Below, in pieces: positions 45,655 to 55,419 of a stretch of DNA of 64,000 bases. Every line of letters starts with the position of its first letter. Positions within the stretch are counted from its first letter, which is position 1. Below the pieces are notes generated by a model. That model had not been told where the DNA came from. It searched no databases and saw nothing but the letters and a program-made list of their open reading frames with translations. The position numbers were made by a program, and so were the translations under genes. The stretch comes from CALMEC01 sp963777565 (lineage in GTDB: Bacteria; Actinomycetota; Thermoleophilia; Miltoncostaeales; Miltoncostaeaceae), in the NCBI GenBank assembly GCA_963777565.1, contig CAVZQZ010000009.1, positions 310,001 through 374,000 of the forward strand. The letters run 5' to 3'.

Positions 45655-47899
45655 CGGCCTCGCCCGACCGGGTGGCGGAGCGTTCGTGGCGTTCGCCCTC
45701 TCGGGCCGCCAGCGCGAACGCTCCGTCGATCTGTCGCAACACCGGGCGGCGGAAGCGCCGATCGTGGGCGAGCGGCAGCCGGCGAGCGACCCAGTCGCCC
45801 AGATCCACGGGTCGGTGGGCGGCACCTTCGTTCGCGAGGACATCCTCCAAGGCTGCCGCGAGCCGGTCGACGCGCCATGACCGGCGCCGCACGGTAGAAC
45901 GCAGTGCCTCGCCCGGCCATTGGAATCCCAGGATGCGCAGGACCCTGACCAGGAGATGGTCGTCCATCGGGTCGACGCGGCGTGGCCGGCGTCCGGCCGG
46001 CTCGAGCCCATGGAGTTCGGCCCGCCCGACACCGAGATGGTCGGCGAGCATGTCCTCGACGCGGACCTCGAGCGCGGGCACAGCCGTGGCGAGCGGATCG
46101 TCGGCCCACGGTGGGAGCGAATCCACGAAGCCGTCGTGCGTCGGGTCGCGGGCGGCGACGCCGCCGCGGAGCCGCACCAGCTCGCGCACCGCGGCGCGCA
46201 GCTCCGGCGGTGGCGCGGTCCGGCCGAGGGGAATCTCGGCGGCGTACCCGGGGTTGAAGTTGAGACCGCTCGTGAGCGTGCGCAGCCACGCGGTGCCGAG
46301 CCGTGAGTTGAAGATCGCGAGCACCTCTTCGATCCGTTCGGCGGCATCGGCGTCACGCGGGACGAGCGTGACGATCCCCGCGAGCGACGCGGTGCCCGGC
46401 GCGGCGAGGCGGGCCGCGAGACGTCCCCCCGCCACGCGCGCGTATTCGATCGCCCCGTCGCGGTCCGGCTGGCCCGCCGCGTACTCGGCGCGAATCCGGA
46501 GGCGGGTCGGCGCATACCAGGGCTCGTGGCCCTGGCCGCCCGAGATCGGCCGCCAACCGGGCGCATCGGGAGGGAGCTCCCACCAGTGCCTGGTGTCACG
46601 CGCGTTGCTGCCGGTCCACACCCCGTCGAACGACGCAAAGAGGTCGCCGAGGCGTGGCCCGCGCCCGGCCAGGGCCAGCACGCCCGCCGGCGCCGCGGGC
46701 AGAAACGGTCGCAGCGGCATCCCGCCAATGTGCTCGCGCCGGACGGCCTGCGGGTCGGCGACGGCGTGCCTGAGCCCCTCGGCTCCGCCACCCGACGGCA
46801 CCCGCAGCGTGTGGAGCCGGTCGGGCCGGTGCCCCCGTTCGGCGACGCAGAGACCCACGAACAGCAGTGGCGCCTGATCAAAGACGCGCTGGCCGAGCGC
46901 CGCCGTGATGCGGGGTCCCCCTTCGGCGAGCATGTGCCGGCGCAGGCCAAGCGCCTCCCGGCCCGTGAGCCACGCGGCGGGCGTGACCGTCGCGCACATC
47001 CCGCCGTCGTTCACCAGCGAAAAGCAGCGGCTCTGGAAGGCGAGCGCGAGATCCGACCGCGCGAGCGGGTCGATTCCCCTGACCGCGTCCTTGACGGCCG
47101 GATCGAGCAATCGGAAACCGACATACGGGGGGTTCGTCGCGACCACGTCGAAGCGGTCGTTCTCCCAGACCGACGGGTCGAGGCTGCCGAGCGGGAGCGG
47201 GACCGGGATGACGTTCACGGGCACCGCACGCTCGGCCCGGGCTCGCAGCAACCGGATGGCGATCTCGAGCGCACCCGTGTCGAGGTCGGCACCGTGCAGG
47301 TTGCGTTCGACGATCGTCCGTCCCACGCGTGGTGCGGAGACCGCCCAGTCGCGCGGCACCCGCCCCTCGTCGGCGAGGCGACGCTCTTCCGCGTAGAGCT
47401 CGGCGAGCATGTCGGCGGCGGCCAGCAGGAACGCGCCGCACCCGCAGCAGGGATCGAGCACTCGGACGTCGCTGAGGGGGCGGGCCGTGCGCCCGGCGCG
47501 GAGGGCGCCCGGCGCCAGGAACGGCCAGCGCGCTCGCATGCCTGACCCCGGGTGCATCTCGAGCCACATCGCCCCGAGGCTATTCTGAAGCAGGAAGTTG
47601 ACGATGTGGCGCGGCGTGTAGAGCCGGCTCGCCGCCACGACTCCCGCCGCGTCGATCTTGCGACCGTCGCCACGTGCGCTCGCGAACACCCGGCGGCGGG
47701 CCTCGTCGTGAACGGCTTCGTGCACCCACCCGAGCACCTGCTCCGGCGTCCCGAGCTCGCCGCCCTCGGCTTCGGCGACGAGCGTGTCACGGGCCGCCGC
47801 GGGGTCGAGCGCCGCCGTGAGCTCGGCGGCGCGGGTCGCCGTCCAGCGACGGACGGCCCGTCGCGTCGCGTCCTCGGCCGCACCCGACCGCGCCGGCAT
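45650..47899 (-). CDS. N6-adenine DNA methyltransferase, PglX/Eco57I type, orphan
   Basis: 749 aa. N-terminal SRLYTPRHIVNFLLQNSLGAMW, then the SAM motif VLDPCCGCGAFLLAAADML (about 148-165), ERNLHGADLDTGALEIA and the catalytic TNPPYVGF (NPPY at 256-259). The C-terminal half is a target-recognition-like region without nuclease or helicase motifs. This order resembles BREX PglX and the methylase part of Eco57I-like type IIG enzymes. The ATG follows the gcvPB stop by five bases, so it is the last gene of the gcv operon. No BREX gene (brxA/B/C, pglZ, brxL) or restriction enzyme is visible. Confidence 0.82.
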   Translation of the reverse strand: MPARSGAAEDATRRAVRRWTATRAAELTAALDPAAARDTLVAEAEGGELGTPEQVLGWVHEAVHDEARRRVFASARGDGRKIDAAGVVAASRLYTPRHIVNFLLQNSLGAMWLEMHPGSGMRARWPFLAPGALRAGRTARPLSDVRVLDPCCGCGAFLLAAADMLAELYAEERRLADEGRVPRDWAVSAPRVGRTIVERNLHGADLDTGALEIAIRLLRARAERAVPVNVIPVPLPLGSLDPSVWENDRFDVVATNPPYVGFRLLDPAVKDAVRGIDPLARSDLALAFQSRCFSLVNDGGMCATVTPAAWLTGREALGLRRHMLAEGGPRITAALGQRVFDQAPLLFVGLCVAERGHRPDRLHTLRVPSGGGAEGLRHAVADPQAVRREHIGGMPLRPFLPAAPAGVLALAGRGPRLGDLFASFDGVWTGSNARDTRHWWELPPDAPGWRPISGGQGHEPWYAPTRLRIRAEYAAGQPDRDGAIEYARVAGGRLAARLAAPGTASLAGIVTLVPRDADAAERIEEVLAIFNSRLGTAWLRTLTSGLNFNPGYAAEIPLGRTAPPPELRAAVRELVRLRGGVAARDPTHDGFVDSLPPWADDPLATAVPALEVRVEDMLADHLGVGRAELHGLEPAGRRPRRVDPMDDHLLVRVLRILGFQWPGEALRSTVRRRSWRVDRLAAALEDVLANEGAAHRPVDLGDWVARRLPLAHDRRFRRPVLRQIDGAFALAAREGERHERSATRSGEAG

Positions 47900-47904
47900 C
47901 GTCG

Positions 47905-49398
47905 TCAGCTCGTCGGCGCCGCCATCGGCTCCGGCGTCGCGGCCGCCCGCAGACGCGGCTCCTTCACCGCCCGCGCCTCGTCGAGGCGGCGAACCGGTGT
48001 CGACCAGGGCGCGTTCTGGAGGCGCGCGGGGTCCTCCCCGGCCTCGGCCACGATCTGCAGCATCGCGTCGACGAACGCGTCGAGCGTCTCGACCGCCTCG
48101 GTCTCGGTGGGCTCGATCATGAGCGCCTCCTCGATCACCAGGGGGAAGTAGATCGTGGGCGGGTGGAACCCGAAGTCCATCAGGCGCTTCGCGACATCCA
48201 GCGCGCGGACCCCGTGGCGCTTCTTGAGCTCGCGGGCAGACAGGACGAACTCGTGCATGCACGTGCGGTCGAACGGCAGCTCATACGCCCCCCGCAGACG
48301 GGAGCGCAGGTAGTTGGCGTTGAGCACGGCGTTTTCGGACACCTCGCGCAGGCCGTCCGGTCCGAGCGTGCGCATGTACGTGTACGCACGCACCGCGACG
48401 CCGGCGTTGCCGTAGAAGCTGCGGATCTTGCCGATCGACCTGGGACGATCGTCGTCGAGCAGGTACCGGTCGCCGTCGCGCGCAACGACCGGGCGCGGCA
48501 AGTAGGGCTCGAGCCGCTCGGTCACGGCGACCGCCCCCGCCCCCGGCCCCCCGCCGCCATGCGGCGTGGAGAACGACTTGTGCAGGTTGAAGTGCACGAT
48601 GTCGAAGCCCATGTCGCCCGGGCGGCAGATGCCCATGATGGGGTTGAGGTTGGCCCCGTCGTAGTAGAGCAACCCGCCGGCTTCGTGGACGATCCGCGCC
48701 ACCTCGACGATGTCCCGTTCGAACAGCCCGATGGTCGACGGGTTGGTGAGCATCAGGCAGGCGGTTGAGGCGTCGGCCTTCGCGCGCAGGTCGTCCAGGT
48801 CGACGCCGCCGTCGGCGTTCTGACCGAGCCGCACGACCTCGTAGCCGGCGATTGTCACCGTCGCCGGGTTGGTTCCGTGAGCGGAGTCGGGGATCAGGAC
48901 CTTGCGGCGGGTGCCGTCCTCACCGCGTTCGGTGTGGAAGGCGCGGGCGATCAGCAGTCCGGTCAGTTCGCCGTGCGCGCCCGCCGCGGGCTGGAGCGTG
49001 GTGGCGGAGAGCCCGGCGACCTCGGCGAGCATCTCGCCGAGCTCCCACATGAGCTGCAGCATCCCCTGCGCCCGCTCCGGGCGCTGGAGTGGATGCAGCC
49101 ACCGGAACCCGGGGAGCGCGGCGGTGCGCTCGTTGATGCGCGGGTTGTGCTTCATGGTGCACGAGCCCAGCGGGTAGAAGCCGATGTCGATCGCGAAGTT
49201 GCGCTGCGAGAGCGCGGTGAAGTGCCGCACCAGTTCCGGCTCGGCCAGCTCGGGCAATCCCGGCGCCCCCGCCCGGCGAAGCTCCGGGGGCAGCAGATCA
49301 TCGAGCGGGCGCTCCGGCACGTCCAGGGCCGGCAGGCGGGCCGACCGCCGCCCCGGCTGGGAGCGCTCGAAGATCGTGGGGAGTGTCGGCTCAGGCAT
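47905..49398 (-). CDS. gcvPB: Glycine dehydrogenase (decarboxylating) subunit 2
   Basis: PLP-bearing half of the glycine-cleavage P-protein, 497 aa. The PLP lysine is in NLHKSFSTPHGGGGPGAG. Also conserved: FYPLGSCTMKHNPRINE, QPAAGAHGELTGL, IPDSAHGTNPATV and YYDGANLNPIMG. The ATG at 49398 lies inside the end of gcvPA (8-base overlap). Works with GcvPA, GcvH and GcvT to split glycine into CO2, NH3 and methylene-THF. Confidence 0.95.
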   Translation of the reverse strand: MPEPTLPTIFERSQPGRRSARLPALDVPERPLDDLLPPELRRAGAPGLPELAEPELVRHFTALSQRNFAIDIGFYPLGSCTMKHNPRINERTAALPGFRWLHPLQRPERAQGMLQLMWELGEMLAEVAGLSATTLQPAAGAHGELTGLLIARAFHTERGEDGTRRKVLIPDSAHGTNPATVTIAGYEVVRLGQNADGGVDLDDLRAKADASTACLMLTNPSTIGLFERDIVEVARIVHEAGGLLYYDGANLNPIMGICRPGDMGFDIVHFNLHKSFSTPHGGGGPGAGAVAVTERLEPYLPRPVVARDGDRYLLDDDRPRSIGKIRSFYGNAGVAVRAYTYMRTLGPDGLREVSENAVLNANYLRSRLRGAYELPFDRTCMHEFVLSARELKKRHGVRALDVAKRLMDFGFHPPTIYFPLVIEEALMIEPTETEAVETLDAFVDAMLQIVAEAGEDPARLQNAPWSTPVRRLDEARAVKEPRLRAAATPEPMAAPTS

Positions 49399-50740
49399 AC
49401 CGGGCCTCCAGGGCGGCGACGAGGCGATCGAGGTCGGCACGGGAATGGCGCTCGGTGACCGCCACGGCGAGGTCGTTGACGAGGTCCGGGTAGTGGTTTC
49501 CGAGCGGATGCCCCGGGTTCACGCCCTCGGCCTGGAGCGCCGCCTGGCACTGTGCGGCCGGCTCGGGCAGGCGGATCGTGAACTCCTTGAAGTGCGCACC
49601 GTCGAAGGGCACCGAGACCCCGGGCACGGCGGCAAGCCGGTCGCGGAAGTACCGCGCCCGCTGGATGAGCAGGTGGCCCATCTCGACGATGCCCTGCTTG
49701 CCGAGCCAGCCCATGTAGACGATGCCGGCGAGCGCGTTGAGGGCGTGGTTGGTGCAGATGTTGCTCGTGGCCTTCTCACGCCGGATGTGCTGCTCGCGCG
49801 TCTGGAAGGCCAGGACGTAGCCACGTCGGCCGTCGACGTCGACGGTCTCGCCGACCAGCCGGCCGGGGATCTGGCGGATGAACTCGTCGCCGCTGGCGAG
49901 GAACCCGAACGTCGGGCCGCCGAACGACGGTCCGTTTCCGAGTCCCTGCCCCTCACCCACGGCGATGCGGGCACCGTAGTCGGCAGGCGGGGCGAGCACG
50001 CCGAGCGACAGGGGGTCGACGCTGGCAACCAGGTGCGCCCCGGCCGCGCGGCAGGCGACGCCGATGCGCGGCGCCGCCTCGAGCAACCCGAGGGCGTTCG
50101 GGTGCTGGAGCAGCACGCACGCCACGGTGTCGTCGAGCAGCGCCTCCACCGCCGCCGGGTCGGTGACCCCGTCGGCGAGCGGGACCGGCACCAGCTCGAG
50201 CTGGAGCCCACGGGCGTACGTGGCGAGCACCGCCCGAATCTCCGGGTGCACGGCGTCCGGGAGGATCACGCGGTGGCGCTTGGTGTGGCGGGCGGCCATG
50301 ACGACCCCCTCCACCGCCGCCGTCGCGCCGTCGTACATCGACGCGTTCGCCACCTCGAGCCCGACCAGCTCGCAGATGGCGGTCTGAAACTCGAAGATCG
50401 ACTGCAGCGTCCCCTGGCTGATCTCGGGCTGGTACGGGGTGTAGGCGGTCAGGAACTCCCCGCGGCTCGTGATGGCGTCCACCACCGCGGGGACGTAGTG
50501 CGGGTACATCCCGAATCCGAGGAACGAGACCTCGCCGTCCTGGGAGGTGTTGAGCGCGGCGAGGCCCGACAGGAGCTCGGCCACCTCCATCTCGCCGAGC
50601 GCGGCCGGGAGGTCGAGGGCGCGGCGCATGCGGATCGCCTCGGGGATGTCGGCGAAGAGCTCGTCGACGTCGGCGACGCCGATGGCCTCCAACATCCGCG
50701 CCCGGTCATTCGGGGTGACGGAGAGGTAGCCGCTGCTCAC
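49391..50740 (-). CDS. gcvPA: Glycine dehydrogenase (decarboxylating) subunit 1
   Basis: 449 aa, N-terminal half of the split P-protein. Typical blocks: FLGFGMYPHYVPAVVDAI, YTPYQPEISQGTLQSIFEFQ (seen in parts), ANASMYDGATAAVE, and EKATSNICTNHALNALA. The GTG start overlaps the gcvH stop as GTGA. The split form of GcvP is common in Gram-positive and thermophilic bacteria. Confidence 0.95.
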   Translation of the reverse strand: MSSGYLSVTPNDRARMLEAIGVADVDELFADIPEAIRMRRALDLPAALGEMEVAELLSGLAALNTSQDGEVSFLGFGMYPHYVPAVVDAITSRGEFLTAYTPYQPEISQGTLQSIFEFQTAICELVGLEVANASMYDGATAAVEGVVMAARHTKRHRVILPDAVHPEIRAVLATYARGLQLELVPVPLADGVTDPAAVEALLDDTVACVLLQHPNALGLLEAAPRIGVACRAAGAHLVASVDPLSLGVLAPPADYGARIAVGEGQGLGNGPSFGGPTFGFLASGDEFIRQIPGRLVGETVDVDGRRGYVLAFQTREQHIRREKATSNICTNHALNALAGIVYMGWLGKQGIVEMGHLLIQRARYFRDRLAAVPGVSVPFDGAHFKEFTIRLPEPAAQCQAALQAEGVNPGHPLGNHYPDLVNDLAVAVTERHSRADLDRLVAALEARYA

Positions 50741-51129
50741 AGCCCCGCCAGGTACGCGCGGTAGGCCGCGGCGTCCATGAGGGACTCGAGCTCCGACGGG
50801 TCGGCCAGGCGCACCCGGACGAGCCAGCCCGTGCCGTACGGGTCGCCGTTGACGGTTTCGGGCGCCTCGCGCACCGCGTCGTTGACGGCGAGCACCTCGC
50901 CGCTGGCCGGCGCGATGATGTCCGAGACGGCCTTGACCGACTCAAGCTCGCCGTAGGACTCGTCGCGGGCGATGGCAGCGCCGATCTCGGGCGGGTCGTA
51001 GTAGACCACCTCGCCGAGGGCGTCCTGGGCATACCAGGTGATGCCGAACACCGCCTCGTCGCCCTCGACCCGCACCCAGTCGTGCTCCGGGTGATAGCGA
51101 AGGTCGTCGGGGTAGGTCTCGTCCGCCAC
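50737..51129 (-). CDS. gcvH: Glycine cleavage system H protein
   Basis: Lipoyl carrier of the glycine cleavage complex, 130 aa. DLRYHPEHDWVRVEGDEAVFG at the N-terminus (shortened here), the lipoylated lysine in GELESVKAVSDI, and PYGTGWLVRVRLAD near the end. Two GTG starts are possible; 51129 is preferred because AAGGAG lies eight bases upstream, directly over the gcvT stop. Confidence 0.94.
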   Translation of the reverse strand: MADETYPDDLRYHPEHDWVRVEGDEAVFGITWYAQDALGEVVYYDPPEIGAAIARDESYGELESVKAVSDIIAPASGEVLAVNDAVREAPETVNGDPYGTGWLVRVRLADPSELESLMDAAAYRAYLAGL

Positions 51130-51130
51130 G

Positions 51131-52234
51131 TCAGTCACTCCTTCTCGGGGATGTGTCCACCAGGGGTCGCTTTCGGGTCTCGGCAGACTTGCGTTTGCCC
51201 CGGATGTCGATTTGCAGGGCATTTCCGGGTCCGGCGATGTCGGCGGGCACGTACGCCATGCCAATGCCGATGTCGAGCGTCGGTGACAGGGTACCGCTCG
51301 TGACCGAGCCGATGGTCGCGTCGCCCGCCACCACCGCGCACCCGGAGCGCGGAATTCCGGGTTCGGTGAGCGCGAAGATGCAGAGGCGTTCCGGCGTGCC
51401 GTCCGCGACCTGCCGCCGCATGACCTCGACGCCGGTGAAGTCGCTCTCGAGGTCGCACGCCCACTTGAGCCCGGCCTCGATCGGGGTGCGCTCGAGCGAG
51501 AGCTCCTGCCCGTAGAGCGGGTATCCCATCTCCATCCGCAGCGTGTCGCGTGCGGCGAGTCCCGCGGGCGCGGGGGCGGCCGGCCCCGCTTGCATGGCGT
51601 CCCAGATCTCTTTCGCCCGCTCGGCCGGGCACATGATCTCGACGCCGGGCTCGCCGGTGTATCCGGTTCGCGCGACGAGGCTGTCGACGCCTGCCAGGGC
51701 GATCGACGTGATGTCGAAGTACGCCAAGCCCGCGATGGCCGCCCCGCCTCCGAGCGGGGCGGTCGCCGCCTCCCAGGCGGGTCCCTGCACCGCCAGCATC
51801 GCGTACTCGTCGGAGCGGTCGGTCACGTCGGCCCCGTCGGGGCGGCGGCCCGCGATCCAGTCCCGCACCGGATCGACGTTCGACGCGTTGCAGATGATCA
51901 GGTAACGGTCGGCGTCGAGCCGGTAGACGATGAGGTCGTCGATCGTCCCGCCGTCTTCCCTGCAGACCAGGGTGTACTGGCCGGCGCCGGGGCGGAGCTT
52001 GCCGATGTCGTTCGTGAGGGTGCGGTCGAGGTAGGCGCCCGCCTGGGGGCCCGCGACCTCGATCTGCCCCATGTGGGACACGTCGAACACGCCGGCGCGG
52101 CTGCGCACGGCGCGATGCTCGTCGCGCACCGTCGTGTACTCCAGCGGCATGTCCCAGCCGGCGAACCCGCCGAGCTTGGCACCCAGCGCGACGTGACGGT
52201 CATGGAGAGGGGTGCGACGCAGCGAGCTCGCCAT
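51131..52234 (-). CDS. gcvT: Glycine cleavage system aminomethyltransferase (T protein)
   Basis: 367 aa, usual length. Begins RRTPLHDRHVALGAKLGGFAGWDMP, of which GWDMPLEY is a hallmark; FDVSHMGQIEV, LTNDIGKLRPGAGQYTL, VARTGYTGEPGVEIM and the folate-binding region RDTLRMEMGYPLYGQEL follow. First gene of the gcv group, 101 bases downstream of ftsZ on the same strand. Confidence 0.95.
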   Translation of the reverse strand: MASSLRRTPLHDRHVALGAKLGGFAGWDMPLEYTTVRDEHRAVRSRAGVFDVSHMGQIEVAGPQAGAYLDRTLTNDIGKLRPGAGQYTLVCREDGGTIDDLIVYRLDADRYLIICNASNVDPVRDWIAGRRPDGADVTDRSDEYAMLAVQGPAWEAATAPLGGGAAIAGLAYFDITSIALAGVDSLVARTGYTGEPGVEIMCPAERAKEIWDAMQAGPAAPAPAGLAARDTLRMEMGYPLYGQELSLERTPIEAGLKWACDLESDFTGVEVMRRQVADGTPERLCIFALTEPGIPRSGCAVVAGDATIGSVTSGTLSPTLDIGIGMAYVPADIAGPGNALQIDIRGKRKSAETRKRPLVDTSPRRSD

Positions 52235-52335
52235 CGGCGGCGGACGCTACCACGCATGCTCGGTGGCGAACCCGGGCATGCGACCGGGCTCACGTCGCCG
52301 CGGAGCGTCGGCGGCGCTTGGAGCGGAAAGCGGGG

Positions 52336-53474
52336 CTACCGGTCGCGAAGGAATGACGGCACGTCGAGCGCGTCGTCGTCGTCGTCGACCTGGAGCTCGC
52401 TGCGCTCGGCCGATCCGAGGCTCGGGACGGTCGCCTCCGGCGTCGCCTCGAACGTCGGGAACAGCGGCTCGCGCCGCCACTGGCCGGTTGACGCGCGCTC
52501 GGGCCGCGACTCGGTCTTCGTGGGTCCATCGAATCCGGTTGCGATGACGGTGACCCGGATGTGGTCGCCGGCGGACTCGTCGATGACCGCGCCGAAGATC
52601 ACGTTGCAGTCGCTGTGCGCCGCCTGCCGGATGATGGTCGCCGCCTCGTTCGACCTCGAACAGGCCCATCTCGGGGCCGCCGGTGATGTTCATGAGCACC
52701 CCGGTCGCGCCCGACACGGTGCTCTCGAGGAGCGGCGACGAGATCGCCGACTTCGCGGCCTCGGCGGCGCGGTTCTCGCCGGACGCGGTGCCGATGCCCA
52801 TGAGCGACGACCCGGCGCTCGCCATGATCGTCCGCACGTCGGCGAAGTCGAGGTTGATGAGGCCCGGAACCGTGATGAGGTCGGTGATGCCCTGTACGCC
52901 CTGGCGTAGGACGTCGTCGGCCATGCGGAACGCGTCGACGATCGACGTGTGCGGGTCGACCACCTCGAGCAGGCGCTCGTTCGGGATGACGATCACCGAG
53001 TCGACCTGCTTGCGCAGCTCCTCGATGCCCTCGTCGGCCCGACGCGTGCGCTGCAGGCCCTCGAAGGCGAAGGGCTTGGTCACGACTCCGACGGTGAGCG
53101 CCCCCTGCTCCGGGCGATCTGGGCGATGACGGGCGCCGCGCCGGTGCCGGTGCCGCCGCCCTCGCCGGCGGTCACGAACACCATGTCCGCGCCGCGGATC
53201 GCCTCCTTGAGCTCCTCGCGGCTCTCCTCCGCCGCTTCGCGCCCGATCTTCGGCTCGGCGCCCGCGCCGAGGCCCTTGGTGATCGTGCCGCCGAGTGCAG
53301 CTTGACCTGGGCGTCGCACATTGCGAGCGCCTGGGCGTCGGTGTTGACGGCGATGAACTCCACGCCGCGCACGCCGGCGTCGATCATCCGGTCCACGGCG
53401 TTCGTTCCCCCGCCGCCGACGCCGATGACCTTGATGACCGCCAGGTAGTTCTCCACCGAGACTCGCCTCCCCAT
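52336..53474 (-). CDS. ftsZ: Cell division protein FtsZ (frame broken at three points)
   Basis: Tubulin-like GTPase forming the division ring. IKVIGVGGGGTNAVDRMI, the tubulin signature GEGGGTGTGAAPV and NLDFADVRTIM are present. To read through, one base must be restored near 53294 (before LGGTITKGLGAG), one restored in a G-run near 53110 (before LTVGVVTKPF), and one removed near 52650 (after GLFEV). The corrected length is 380 codons. The C-terminus ends with an acidic run and DVPSFLRDR, the partner-binding tail. Because ftsZ is essential, sequence errors are more likely than decay. Confidence 0.93.
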
Positions 53475-53681
53475 GACGGTCACCGCGACCGTCTATCGAC
53501 TGCGAATTGAGGGTTGTTTGCAGGGGATCGACAAACGCTCAATCACTGGTCGAGCCTCGAGGCACGCTGTCGACAACGCGATTCGACGACCTTCGGGCGC
53601 GTGATCCCAGCGTGGCAAGCTACGCACTCCACACCCGGCTGTCAAGCTACCCTCATTGCTAACTTGAGTCTTGCTGGGGTC

Positions 53682-54509
53682 CTACGGTGAAGCTTGACCT
53701 TCGGTTGAGGCTTCGGGGTGGGTTATCGTCGCGGGGTCTGCGGGGAAGCCGCCGAGGGTGGGCTGGCGTGGCGCGCTCAGGTCGAGGTAGGTGGCCGAGC
53801 TCAGGGAGTCGGCGATCTTCGCGTTGGCCAGCACAGCCTCGAGGGCACGGCCTTTCGCCCACACGAGCCGCGGCGGCCCGAGCCGCAGGGCCGGTCCCCC
53901 GACGAGGCTTCCCACCAGCATGCCGCCCTCGATGCGCAGGTCGCGCACCCGGCGCGCGGTCTCGGGCGACATCGCGGTCAGGAACTCGAACGGGGCGCGC
54001 TGAGCCGGACCGCGAAGCCATCCGCCCGTGGTCGCCGCCGCGGTATGGAACGTTGGGAGGCCCTTGGTCCCCGGGTCCTCGCCGAGCACCCGCCCGGTGT
54101 TCGACACCAGGAGCCGCTCACCGGACGCGGTGATTGCAACCGCGACCGGGGTCGCCTGCACGATCTGCACGTCGACGCCGCGTAACCAGTTGTGGTGGAC
54201 CTTCACGTCCGCCACCCACGGCGACGACGCGAGGGCCTCACGAATCGCGACGGTGGGCAGGCGGAGCATGGTCCCGTCCCGCGCAGCGATCTGGACGGTG
54301 CGGAGCACGCGTGCCTGGTCGGGTTGCCGGTACCCGGAAACGTTGACGCTGTCGATGGCGAGCAACGGCCCGGTGGCGACCCACCATGCCCCGACGACGG
54401 TCGCCGACCCGGCGAGCGCAACCAGGAGCGCGGTGCGGCGACGGCGATGCCGGGCCTCGGCGAGGGCTCGACGGCGGTCGAGCAGCCCGGTGGCGGCGCG
54501 GGTGCTCAC
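53682..54509 (-). CDS. ftsQ: Cell division protein FtsQ (POTRA domain)
   Basis: Divisome membrane protein, 275 aa. A short Arg-rich cytoplasmic N-terminus, one membrane helix (TALLVALAGSATVVGAWWV), then the POTRA domain starting AIDSVNVSGYRQPDQARVL, and a beta domain. The GTG start overlaps the murB stop (GTGA). Directly followed by ftsZ with no ftsA, as usual in actinobacteria. A 200-base gap before ftsZ may hold an ftsZ promoter. Confidence 0.85.
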   Translation of the reverse strand: MSTRAATGLLDRRRALAEARHRRRRTALLVALAGSATVVGAWWVATGPLLAIDSVNVSGYRQPDQARVLRTVQIAARDGTMLRLPTVAIREALASSPWVADVKVHHNWLRGVDVQIVQATPVAVAITASGERLLVSNTGRVLGEDPGTKGLPTFHTAAATTGGWLRGPAQRAPFEFLTAMSPETARRVRDLRIEGGMLVGSLVGGPALRLGPPRLVWAKGRALEAVLANAKIADSLSSATYLDLSAPRQPTLGGFPADPATITHPEASTEGQASP

Positions 54510-55419
54510 AGCGCCTCGAGTGGCGGGGCGCCGATGCCGTGGACCGGGTCGAGGTAGCGCACCTCGGACTCGAGCAGCGGCCCGCCGGCGTCGCGCACCC
54601 GGCGCCGCCCGGCGCTCATGAGCGCCATCACGTCGGTCGCTCGAGCACCCGGGCGAGGCCTCGATGAAGTTCGCGTGGACGGGCGAGAAGCGTGCCCCGC
54701 CCACCGCGAGCCCCTTGCACCCGGCGGCCTCCAGCAGGCGCCCGGCGGAGTCGCCCGGTGGGTTCGTGAAGACGCTGCCGAAGGTGCGCACGCCCTGAGG
54801 CTGGGTCGCGCGACGGTGCCGGCGGAAGCCGGCCAGGGTCTCCTGCGATCGCGTCCGGATCGCCCGGCCCGGAGGCGGAACGACACCGCGGCGACGACCT
54901 CGACCGGCGCGCACCGCGCTCGACCGGTAGCCGAAGAGCAGATCGTCCAGCCCCACGCGGCGGCGCCCGTCGGCGGAGCAGAGCACCGCCCACTCGAGGA
55001 CGTCGCTTGAGCTCGCCCGAGTACGCCCCCGCGTTCATGGCGACCGCGCCGCCGACCGTGCCGGGGATGCTCGCGCCGAACTCGAGGCCGGTGAGGCCGG
55101 CCGAGGCGGCACGCAGCACCGCCCGCGGCAACGACGCGCCGCCGCCGCACCACAGGCGCCCGTCGCGCACCGATATGCCCTCGAGGCGTCCACGCAGCCG
55201 GAGCACGAGTCCGCGAAAGCCCGCGTCGTCGATGAGCAGGTTGGAGCCCTTGCCGACGATGGCCACGGGCACGTCGGCGTCGCGCGCCCACGCGAGCGCG
55301 GCGGTCACCGCGCGCGCGGAGCCGGGCTCGGCGAGCCAGTCGGCGTTCCCGCCGACCCGGATCGTCGTGAACCGGGCGAGCGGCGCGTCGGCGACCAGAT
55401 CAGGGTGCGCCGAGGCCAT
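54506..55419 (-). CDS. murB: UDP-N-acetylmuramate dehydrogenase (five single-base insertions)
   Basis: Reduces UDP-GlcNAc-enolpyruvate to UDP-MurNAc. FAD-binding TTIRVGGNADWLAEP, VGKGSNLLIDDAGF and GASIPGTVGGAVAMNAGAY are intact. Extra bases near 55005, 54903, 54863, 54840 and 54647 break the frame; removing them gives 303 codons and restores FGYRSSAVR and the FTNPPGDSAGRLLEAAGCKGL block (type-I MurB, Ser catalytic residue here in the GSVFTNP region). ATG at 55419 has a perfect GGAGGTGA site and overlaps murC by 20 bases. Confidence 0.88.

Noticed and set aside
45650..47899. A BREX or restriction-modification defence locus
   Set aside because: Only the methyltransferase is present. Neighbours are glycine-cleavage genes and an unrelated secreted protein, with no nuclease, ATPase or PglZ-like gene in the window.
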